A model generated the notes under the pieces. That model did no database searches, had not been told where the DNA came from, and was given only the letters and a program-made list of their open reading frames with translations. The translations under genes were made by a program, and so were the position numbers. A stretch of 10,398 nucleotides of DNA from Chloroflexi bacterium UBA6622 (lineage in GTDB: Bacteria; Chloroflexota; UBA11872), in the NCBI GenBank assembly GCA_002433065.1, contig DJHK01000038.1, forward strand, positions 7,650 to 18,047. The letters run 5' to 3'. Position 1 is the stretch's first letter; every line of letters starts with the position of its first letter. Of the stretch, positions 1 through 7,900 are shown one piece after another.

Positions 1-10
1 CGGCGACATA

Positions 11-39
11 TTTAGACCTCGAACAACCGTTGGTAGAAT
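11..39 (+). promoter_or_regulatory. Possible sigma-70-type promoter before the OB-fold lipoprotein
   Basis: TTTAGA (11-16) and TAGAAT (34-39) are separated by 17 bases. They match the -35 and -10 consensus hexamers at 4 of 6 and 5 of 6 positions. The expected transcription start would fall at about 45-47, on or next to the ATG at 47. No Shine-Dalgarno sequence precedes that ATG, so the message could be leaderless. This rests only on hexamer matching, and only 46 bases of upstream sequence are visible. Confidence 0.3.
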
Positions 40-46
40 TGACCTG

Positions 47-541
47 ATGCGCTACGTCCTTGCCGTGATCCTGATCGCTGGACTGCTGGTGGGCTGTGGG
101 GAAGATGGCTCTGTGGTGGATGTCTCCACCCAAAGCCAACCACCGGTCATCTAGGCGCCGAGCAGACAACCACGACCTTCCCCGTCCCTGACGCCGGTGC
201 CTCCGACTCCAACGCCAACGCCCGCATTCTGTCCGGGAGCCATCTCATGGGCTCAAGCCAGCCAATATGTCGGAACCCAGAAGAGTGTCAACGGTCCGGT
301 GGCCAGCACCGCCTATGCATCCAGAAGCAAGGGACAGCCGACCTTTTTGAATCTTGGTCAGCCCTATCCCAACCAGAAGTTCACGGTCGTAATCTGGGGC
401 AGGAATCGCGCCAACTTCCCAGGCGCGCCTGAACAGACCTATCGTGCTCAGACTATTTGTGTGACAGGTCTCATTGGGACGTACCAAGGCAAGCCACAAA
501 TTGAAGCAACGGCAGAACACCAGATTGTGGTTGCGCCTTAG
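47..541 (+). pseudogene. OB-fold-like lipoprotein gene interrupted by an in-frame TAG
   Basis: One reading frame runs from ATG 47 to the stop at 539-541 and is broken only by TAG at 152-154 (codon 36). Residues 1-17 form a lipoprotein signal peptide with lipobox LVGC (Cys17). After the TAG the same frame continues without a shift into a Pro/Thr linker (about residues 38-60, TPTPTP-like), then a compact domain of about 100 residues starting CPGAISW. That domain resembles, from memory, small OB-fold-like domains found next to SNase-family nucleases, with blocks such as PTFLNLG, FTVVIWG and TICVTGLI. Lipobox, linker and domain in this order is the normal plan of one secreted lipoprotein, so the TAG looks like a recent point mutation (CAG to TAG is one change), a sequencing error, or less likely a read-through codon. 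The nuclease gene overlaps its 3' end. That the frame continues is seen directly; that the gene is inactive is inferred. Confidence 0.62.
197..541 (+). CDS. OB-fold-like domain fragment downstream of the TAG
   Basis: This is the longest uninterrupted part of the broken lipoprotein frame, opening at a GTG at 197. It encodes 114 residues: the end of the Thr/Pro linker followed by the whole globular domain. The GTG has no Shine-Dalgarno sequence before it, lies inside a low-complexity linker and gives no signal peptide. Independent expression therefore looks unlikely, and any product would stay in the cytoplasm. An automatic annotation may still list it as a separate hypothetical protein. It is better read as the 3' part of the gene starting at 47. 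The domain is predicted to be a small beta barrel that may bind nucleic acid, by resemblance to nuclease-associated proteins. The function is not demonstrated. Confidence 0.5.
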   Translation: MPPTPTPTPAFCPGAISWAQASQYVGTQKSVNGPVASTAYASRSKGQPTFLNLGQPYPNQKFTVVIWGRNRANFPGAPEQTYRAQTICVTGLIGTYQGKPQIEATAEHQIVVAP

Positions 542-1040
542 CACGTGGTGGCGGGGCATCGGCCCCGTAGCTCTGCTGGTACTCGGCTGGGGCATAGCTG
601 GTTGCACCGATACTAATGGTTTAACCGATGGTCTAAGGCCCGAGTCAACCGGGATCCTCGTGAAGAGGGTTATCGACGGGGATACGATCGAGTTGTCGAC
701 CGGCCAACGAGTCCGTTACCTCGGCGTGGACACCCCAGAGACCGTGCACCCCGATAAGCCGATCGAGTGCTATGGGCCGGAAGCGAGTGCAGCCAACCGA
801 ACGTTGGTCGAAGGTAAGCGTGTCCAACTGGAGACTGATATTTCAGATCGAGATAAGTACGGGCGGTTGCTGCGGTACGTATCTGTTGATGGCCAAGATG
901 TTGCCGCGAAGTTGATTCGTGAGGGGTACGCCTATGTCTATAGTCGAAAGCCAGACATTGCTCGCCTCAAAACCTATGCCGCATTGGAGCGGGCGGCGAG
1001 GGAAGCACGAGTTGGCTTATGGGCCGACTGCCACCAATAG
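474..1040 (+). CDS. SNase-family (thermonuclease-like) lipoprotein
   Basis: This is a predicted exported phosphodiesterase of the staphylococcal nuclease family, which cuts DNA or RNA with calcium. Counted from the TTG at 474 (188 residues), the hydrophobic segment PVALLVLGWGIAGC ends in a lipobox with Cys44, so the mature enzyme should be lipid-anchored. The nuclease fold spans about 60-186. It keeps the equivalents of S. aureus nuclease Asp21 (D70 in DGDT), Arg35 (R81), Asp40 and Glu43 (D86 and E89 in VDTPE) and Arg87 (R131 in DKYGR), so it should be active. The start is uncertain. No ATG precedes the signal peptide, and TTG codons occur in frame at 474, 501, 525 and 531. A start at 525 or 531 gives a more usual signal length and reduces the overlap with the upstream lipoprotein to about 11-17 bases. 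The overlap suggests co-transcription with that gene. The family call is firm; substrate and surface location are inferred. Confidence 0.9.
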   Translation: MGRTKASHKLKQRQNTRLWLRLSTWWRGIGPVALLVLGWGIAGCTDTNGLTDGLRPESTGILVKRVIDGDTIELSTGQRVRYLGVDTPETVHPDKPIECYGPEASAANRTLVEGKRVQLETDISDRDKYGRLLRYVSVDGQDVAAKLIREGYAYVYSRKPDIARLKTYAALERAAREARVGLWADCHQ

Positions 1041-1231
1041 CCCAGCGACGTCGTTGATTACCTGGGACAATCCAACCGAGAGCATCGGGATTGGGGCCGA
1101 GGGGTTCGAAGTCGTGATCTTCGGTTGGGACGCGGCGCGTATAACGTATAAAAGGGTTGTTGTTTGATTATGTGACGTCAATAAATTCCGTCTAAAATTA
1201 AAATAGCATCTAGCAGGGTGGTTTGATCATC
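1041..1231 (+). promoter_or_regulatory. Spacer with possible promoter for the tubulin-like/vWA unit
   Basis: The 191 bases between the nuclease stop and the tubulin-like ATG become clearly AT-rich from about 1141 to 1210, as expected for a promoter region. TAAAAT at 1193-1198 could be a -10 element. The only upstream partner is a weak GTGACG at 1172-1177, 15 bases away. It overlaps the perfect 8-bp palindrome TGACGTCA (1173-1180), which could be an operator. A second palindrome with the same GACGTC core, CGACGTCG, lies at 1046-1053. A ribosome site AGGGTGG at 1215-1221 fits the ATG at 1232. No clear hairpin terminator for the nuclease gene is visible. The promoter call is weak. Confidence 0.35.
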
Positions 1232-4200
1232 ATGGGCGTCGTCAACCTCTTTATTGGTGGTTCAGGAAAGTACGTTGCTGAAACCCTGCAAGGACTGCAG
1301 GCTCATTACGAATTGCCGTTACCGCCGACTGTGGCCTTTGACTTGAACGCAGTCGACACCCAAACGGGAAGTTTTGCGCTAGATAATCTGCACTCGCCCC
1401 ACCCAGACTTCGCAGGTGCCGCGCAGGGTGAAGTAGCTCCGAAATGGCAATCGTTACAACCCGGCTTGATGCCAGATCCGCAGACTCAGATGCCAGGGCC
1501 CAAGCTTCGGCCGGAAACCCAACTCATGCAGAAGATCGGCGGTCAAGTCACGTTTGGTCAGGCACCAGATTTTGGCCTGTGGGGAATGAGAGCGCACGGG
1601 CTCCTCGCGTTTGCCGCGTTTTTACGACCGGATGCTCCGGCCTCAGAGATGGGCAAGCAGCAAGAATTTAAACATTTTCTCACAGAGGTCTTTCAGGAGT
1701 CGGCCGCCGACGGCTCAGCGGTGACGATCAATATGGTTGCCTCCACGGCCGGAGGTACGGGTGCGGGCATGTTTCTCCCGTTTGCCTGGTGGCTAAAGCG
1801 GTGTTTTCCAGACGTAACCAACCCACGGATCAACTTGTTTCTCGTAACTCCGTCCGCATTCGACAACTTGAGTCTTTCGGGCGCGCCGATGGTGAGTATG
1901 CGCACCAAGGCTCGGACCGGAACGTTCGCGATTTTCAAAGAGCTGCAGCTGATGGAACACGCGGACATTTCCGAGTTTCCTGCGGGGGCATTTCCGATCA
2001 ACACGGGTACGGGGGCGAAACACCTCGAATACCGACTCGGGGATAATATTTTCAACCGAACATTTTGGATGGGTCGAAGGTCGCAGGATAACCAGGCGGA
2101 AAATTTTGAAGCGTATGCTGAAACTGAGCTGCTCGTTCGCATCTTAGGAGATGCGAGTGCAGCAAATGAGGTCAATGCATTCACAGGCGATGAACAGCAA
2201 CATCGTCTCCTGCCGTCGGTGGTCACGATTGACTATCCCCGACTCCAGATTGCAAGACGTGAGAGTAGTCGTATTGCCGAGCAAGCATTGGAGTACCTCC
2301 GGACCGGTGAGGGAGTGTTGCCGCCCCAGGCTGGGCATAGATTCTTCGACTTTCCTGCTCAAGACCCATCAGCTTTTGGAACTTTTATCCAGGACAATAA
2401 ATTAAAGATTTTCGCGCCTAACCAGAGTGGTGAATCGCCGGTGGCGGCACAAGATCTCGAGAATCTGGTTGGAAGGCTGGTTGCAGGGGTGGACGCTGAC
2501 CAACTGTTCAGGAATGTATTACGGGGCAGTCAGCGCAACCAGTCGGGGTATTTGGCGCCTGCTGCGGATTGGGCCGCGTATTGCGAAGGATTGTGCCAAG
2601 ACTTAAATGCTGAGTCCCAGGGCATCAACAAGAAATTATCCGTCTCGATTGATGCCAGTCTGCAGGCAGAGGCGGCAACCTTTCGAAAGTTCCTGGTTGA
2701 TTTTACAAAGGAATTTCTTGATCCTGGAGATGGGGCTCGGCCTTTTCCTATTTCCGTGCTACGGGAGCAAAAGAAGGAAATAACCCAGGATCTGGCGAAA
2801 GTAACCAAATTCTTCAGTGGAGACTTTCGGGCACGGCTTCCGAGTGTTTTAGCTGCTCGTCCCAGATTTGCCACACAACAAACGCTTGAAGATAGGATCA
2901 CACGGCAGGAAGGTCGGCTAAGGAACCCACCAAGACCCTTTGAACCAGGTGGCCTCTCCAAATGGCGATGGGTCGCTCTATTTTTTGTGTCACTTATGGG
3001 CGGTGTGGGGCCATATGTGTGGGCCAATTGGGGTCAGCAGTTGGCGTGGCCACTGACATCCACGGATGGTTTGGGGTGGTGGACGGTGGTCGTCCCGATT
3101 GTGCTGACTGTGGGAATGTTTGTCCTGCTTCGTCGAGGAAAAACAAAGCTTGAGCAGTTGAGACGCAAAGAAGAAGGAACCCTGTTCCGTTTATATCAAG
3201 ACTCTGCCTACGCGCATGTTGTCCACACGTTGTGGGCGCAGGTTGGGGAGAGTTTTGGCGCTCAGGCGGTCTCGGCGCTCGCGACACTGGATGAGCGAGT
3301 TGGTGAGCTGGATGAGGTTTATCGGACCTTGTTTACGCGAGCACAGGCGCGGGCGACGCAAGTCACTAAGCCGTCCCCACAGACGGTGGCATCGATTGGT
3401 TTGGGATCCAGCGTTCCTCAGAATCAAATGGCACCCCTTCGGGATCGACTTCTTGACGGTGTCCGGGTGGATCTGGCAAAGGCCAATGACGACACCATTG
3501 TGAACTTTGTTCTCCATGTGAAGGGCCAAGCCGATAATCCGACAAAGGGCAATGTAAAGAATATCGCGGATGATGTTCAGAAGGCCGATGCTGCAGCTGC
3601 CCAAACGGATCAAGTTGGTCAGACGACCGGCATGAGAGATTTGAAGGATCTTGACGCGGCTATAGACCAGAAGTCCACTAATGAATGTGCCGAATTCTTG
3701 CCGCAGACATTCCAGGCTGCGCTATCAAATGAAGGAGGCGCGACGGTCTTGTATGAGCATTTGGCAACGCTCGTGCACCGGACGGTGAATGGTTCAGTGG
3801 CCCCGGGGTATGATCGAAGACGCCCATCGATTGATACCCCGCAGGACAAGCCGAGCTTTTCGCGTCTATATGTACCTTCGCAGGAAGTCGCTGGTCTTGT
3901 CGTCGGGGCCTGTGAGGACGGACATATGGCCCCGGAGGTTGTTAGTGGTATTCAAGCCGTTATAGCAACAGGGACCCCAACGATTCTTCCAGCGTTGGGA
4001 GAACAGATAGCCATTCTGTCGCTTTACCCATCGGTACAGGACGAAAACCACCCCACGCTTTCTAACAGTCTGATGGGGGCTGACGAAGGTAAGGATGCAT
4101 TTAATGCGTACTACGGTATTGGGGAATACGATCAAAACATGATCGAGGGGTCCTATAACGAGGACAATTTTGAGTTCCACGTCATCCCTGAAGCGGCGGC

Positions 4201-4882
4201 TGCGGCTCCTATAGAACTAGCCCGACCGACACGGAGGCCGTTATGGCCCTGTGTGGCGGCTCGGTTGTTGGGCAGCCAGCCAGGGACCGGTACGGAAACA
4301 ATCGTAGGGTTGTTCTACCTACTGCGGGCTATGGGGATTATTAGCCGACAAATGCCTCGGGCTTCGGCACTTGAGCTGGTGGAAACGTGGAGTATCTCTG
4401 GTCTTACTGATGCAAATGGAGTGTTGCCTGATGTTCCTTTATTCGATGGGCCAGTGACCCAGCCTGACGTGGATGGCGACAACTTCGGCAGTGGCCGTGG
4501 TGTCGTGAGCACGTTCGACGCGTTTAAGGACTTTATGCTGTACGACGGGGCAAGACTCGGGGCTATGGGGACGGCCGACGCCAAAAAGTTTTCGACCCCG
4601 CCGCTCGGCAGGATTCGCACGGATGATTGGAATGCGATGTCCAACCTGGAGCTATGGAGGGTGCAAACGGCCATCGTTCTGGCGTGGCGGAGGTGCGATG
4701 ACCCTGAGCATCCTATTGAGCCCATCTACGATAAACAGAAGGCCATCCTTCAAGAAGATGTTGCGTTGATGGGCCGCGCTCCAGCTGCAGAGGATTGGAA
4801 GGATGCGGTCGAAGTGATTCTTCGGGGGGATCATAAGGCGCGAATGGAAATGTTTAGGAAATGGGATTCGAGTCAAGACTGA
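1232..4882 (+). CDS. Large membrane-anchored tubulin/FtsZ-superfamily protein
   Basis: This is a 1216-residue member of a divergent tubulin-like family (Pfam 'tubulin-like' type, FtsZ-like of Makarova and Koonin), predicted to bind a guanine nucleotide. The N-terminus has the glycine loop GGSGKY (9-14), a GLWGMRAHG block (115-123), the tubulin signature in ASTAGGTGAGM with GGTGAG at 174-179, and RTGTFAIFKEL (228-238). After a helical region come two hydrophobic helices at about 578-599 and 616-635 with a short loop, followed by a basic stretch and roughly 580 further residues, partly helical. This suggests a membrane hairpin with both large domains in the cytoplasm. FtsZ and tubulin (about 350-450 residues) lack such helices. 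ATG 1232 is chosen over TTG 1223 because AGGGTGG ends 10 bases before it. The vWA gene follows directly, so the two are likely one operon. Family membership is well supported. GTPase activity, polymerisation and a membrane-remodelling role are inferred; no clear NxDxxD-type catalytic loop was identified by eye. Confidence 0.82.
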   Translation: MGVVNLFIGGSGKYVAETLQGLQAHYELPLPPTVAFDLNAVDTQTGSFALDNLHSPHPDFAGAAQGEVAPKWQSLQPGLMPDPQTQMPGPKLRPETQLMQKIGGQVTFGQAPDFGLWGMRAHGLLAFAAFLRPDAPASEMGKQQEFKHFLTEVFQESAADGSAVTINMVASTAGGTGAGMFLPFAWWLKRCFPDVTNPRINLFLVTPSAFDNLSLSGAPMVSMRTKARTGTFAIFKELQLMEHADISEFPAGAFPINTGTGAKHLEYRLGDNIFNRTFWMGRRSQDNQAENFEAYAETELLVRILGDASAANEVNAFTGDEQQHRLLPSVVTIDYPRLQIARRESSRIAEQALEYLRTGEGVLPPQAGHRFFDFPAQDPSAFGTFIQDNKLKIFAPNQSGESPVAAQDLENLVGRLVAGVDADQLFRNVLRGSQRNQSGYLAPAADWAAYCEGLCQDLNAESQGINKKLSVSIDASLQAEAATFRKFLVDFTKEFLDPGDGARPFPISVLREQKKEITQDLAKVTKFFSGDFRARLPSVLAARPRFATQQTLEDRITRQEGRLRNPPRPFEPGGLSKWRWVALFFVSLMGGVGPYVWANWGQQLAWPLTSTDGLGWWTVVVPIVLTVGMFVLLRRGKTKLEQLRRKEEGTLFRLYQDSAYAHVVHTLWAQVGESFGAQAVSALATLDERVGELDEVYRTLFTRAQARATQVTKPSPQTVASIGLGSSVPQNQMAPLRDRLLDGVRVDLAKANDDTIVNFVLHVKGQADNPTKGNVKNIADDVQKADAAAAQTDQVGQTTGMRDLKDLDAAIDQKSTNECAEFLPQTFQAALSNEGGATVLYEHLATLVHRTVNGSVAPGYDRRRPSIDTPQDKPSFSRLYVPSQEVAGLVVGACEDGHMAPEVVSGIQAVIATGTPTILPALGEQIAILSLYPSVQDENHPTLSNSLMGADEGKDAFNAYYGIGEYDQNMIEGSYNEDNFEFHVIPEAAAAAPIELARPTRRPLWPCVAARLLGSQPGTGTETIVGLFYLLRAMGIISRQMPRASALELVETWSISGLTDANGVLPDVPLFDGPVTQPDVDGDNFGSGRGVVSTFDAFKDFMLYDGARLGAMGTADAKKFSTPPLGRIRTDDWNAMSNLELWRVQTAIVLAWRRCDDPEHPIEPIYDKQKAILQEDVALMGRAPAAEDWKDAVEVILRGDHKARMEMFRKWDSSQD

Positions 4883-4917
4883 GGGGATCCTGGGGACATC
4901 TCAGGTCGTTCTTTCGA

Positions 4918-7900
4918 ATGGATAACTCCAGCCGCCGCGGTTCAGGACCCGTCAGTCGACTGCTGCTTGGCCTGGTTGTTGGCCTAGTTGCGGTACTTGG
5001 TATGACCCCTGCTGGAGTCGCGGCGGAGAAGACTGGTGTCATCCGAGATGATGTGGTGGTGGCGATCGACCATTCTGGATCGATGCATGCGAGTGACAAA
5101 GACGAAATGCGTGTCAAGGCCGCAACAGAAGTTGTTGAGATCCTCGGCATGCTTGATAAAACGAAGACTTCTAAGGTTGGAGTGGTCGGGTTCGGGACCC
5201 AGCCCGAATTTCTCCAGCTGAAGGTGGACGGTTATGAGGAACAGCCTCGTGTTTTGATTGATCTGCGAACTGTCGGTGAAATAGACACGGGTGTGCTGTA
5301 CGAGCCTCAGAACACATATATGCCAGGGACCGACTTCCACGGCGCGCTCTGTCTAGCATGGCAAACCGTTGTTGGACGAACGCCTCCGGCGGCAGCGAAG
5401 TGTCCCACAATGAACCGGCCAGCGCCGGTGGATGGACTGGCCCAGAAGTCTGTAGTTCTCATCACTGACGGGTTGCCGAGTCCAAACGGCCAGGATGACC
5501 TGAGCATGGAAGACCGTATTCCCGTGACGGAGTGCCCGGCTAATACCCCTGCTGATCTAAGCCAGGAGTCGGGCGCTTCACGATACTTCTGTGGATTAGC
5601 TGAGGTGTGGCGTGCCCTGTCAGACGTGAGCCCTGTCGATTTGTATGTCGCAGGAATCGATATGCACGACACGTGGTATCGGGATAGTGAGGAATATTGG
5701 CGATACATCACTGGGTGTGATGGAGAGCAAGAATGTTCCGAACGTGTTCGAAAGGTGGCGACAGGCAATATAGATGAGATTGTTGAAGCAATTCTCCGCT
5801 CCAATAACATCAGCGTGGATATCTGCCAGGAAGACGTGGACGCCGGCGGCGTCAAGTGTCATATACCGGCCGGAATGGCTGAAGCCGCGTTTGGGGTAGA
5901 TGGTGAGGTGTCGCCGAATCGCATTCGTGTAATAGGGCCGGACGGAGCAAAGGCCACGCTTAAAGACGGGCGCTGGAAAGTACGGGCACCACGAGCAGGA
6001 ATATGGAGTGTGGTCGTCCAGATCCCAGAAGGTCTACCACTGCCTGTGGTCAAAGTGGTGGCACATCCTGCTGACTTCGAAATCTCCTTGCCCAATGGAC
6101 CGCCGTTTTTTGTAGGTCAAGACACCCCAATAGACGTGCGTATTGCCGGGGTTGATCCGACGTCCATCCAGCAGGCGGACTTCTTTTTACTGCGTGTCCA
6201 TGAGGGCCGCGATCAAAAAGGACACGCCATGCGATTGCGGAGGTCCTCCGACGATCCCCCCCACTTTACGGTGGTGCCCCAACCGGAGCAGGACCAGGTG
6301 GGCTTATGGACATTTCGAGTTGCCACCGAGGTGCCTACAGCCGAGGGTGGCACTCGGACGTTGGTGTATCCCGGCGAATTGAGGGTTAAATTCGTTCGGC
6401 TGCCGACCGAATCCGATGTTGAGCTCGACATTGAAAAGGTTGAAATCACGAATTGGGACCGTGCGCAAATTCGCCTGGTGATCACCAATCGTGGGGCACA
6501 CTCCGTCGAGGTTCGGCCTGACGTGACCGTGCAAGACGGCACACTCGAAGACATCCAGGACCACCCTTCAATCACCAACCCGAAATCAATGACGATTACC
6601 CCGGACCGTAACGGGGAATTGTTGGGTGAGCTGCGCTGTAGTAGTACGACGGATACTGCGACGGTAACCGGCGTGGTCACGATGGAACGTGCAGGCGGCC
6701 AGCCGATTTCCGGGCTCACGGAAAAGACCGTCAGGATTCCGTGTGAGTCTAAACCGAATCTTGATTTGTCCATTACACGTATCGGACCTCTGGATTGGGA
6801 ACGTGATCAGTACCGGGTCGGGGTGACCAACACCGAGTCCTATCCGGTCAAAATAGATGTCTCGTCACCGCAGCTAGGAAAGCTCGGTACGCATGAGCTT
6901 CAACCTGGGGAGACATGGGAAGAAAAACTTGAGCATAAGTGCACGGAGAACCCGTTCAATCTCACGACCAGTGTCCAAATTCTTGAAAAGGACGGCGTGG
7001 ATACTTCTTACTTTGATGTGATTTCACGGTCGGAAGAGTTTGAGGATTGTCTTATCCAGTCGGATCTTGTCGTTACGGTAGGCCATGAGAAAGCTGATCG
7101 ACCAAGCGAAGCCAAGATCTGGTTGGAGGTCGCAAACAATGGAGAGGACAAGCTCGTTGTTATGGCAACGAAATGGGACATTACGAAAGGCTCTACTCCT
7201 AAGCTGAGGGTGGAGGAGAAAACAGTAGCGGCTCGCAAAACAGTCAAGATGGCAGTTGCCAACCTGACCTGTTCGACGGACGGTCCGGCTACGGTGAAGG
7301 GTGGGATCAACATTCGCAGCGTGAACGGCAAGCCCCTGCCCAAGCCCATCATGACCGAAGAAGAGGTTGCTGTGCCGTGTGCCGCCCCGCCGCCTTGCAC
7401 GCCATCGCAATTGAAGGCGGCGTTTGCTCCATCGACTACAGAGCTCGAGGTGTACTCCTTCGGGTTCACACTCGATGAGCAGTTCCCATTCCGTCCTCGA
7501 TTTCGCCGCCCCGAGTCGCAGCAGGTGACGGTGGCTCAGGATTCAACCAAGGGACTGTGTCGGTCTGAGGTAGAGGAGGTGGCCTTGCTGATGTTTCCTA
7601 AGGGCTCGACGCCACCGCCGTGTGACGGTTCACCCTTCTGTGGCCAGTCACCATCGGGGACGGTGAGTATCGAGATTCCGGATCCGAAGGTTCCTGAATA
7701 CGTTCGAGTAGTTCGGGTCAACGGTACGGAGCTGAAAAGCGAGGATGTGATGTTGATAGTTCCGTGGTGGGCCCAGCACGAACCGCTATGGAGCATTTTT
7801 GTGGCCATTGCGGCGATCCTCGCTGCCCTTGGCGTGCTCTCGGCCATTTCCACACGTGCGATTCGCCACCAATACGATGACTATGAAGAGCCGGCGAGAA

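Noticed and set aside
1101..1115. GGTTCGAA, resembling the T-loop of a tRNA
   Set aside because: The flanking bases do not pair as a T-stem and no acceptor, D or anticodon arms can be drawn around it.
1693..2226. Long minus-strand frame inside the tubulin-like gene
   Set aside because: It is antisense to strongly conserved tubulin signature regions and its translation looks like a low-complexity shadow of GC-rich coding sequence.
4918..5025. RR pair near the vWA N-terminus as a Tat signal
   Set aside because: The context is SRRGSGP without the hydrophobic residues of the Tat consensus; an ordinary Sec signal explains it.
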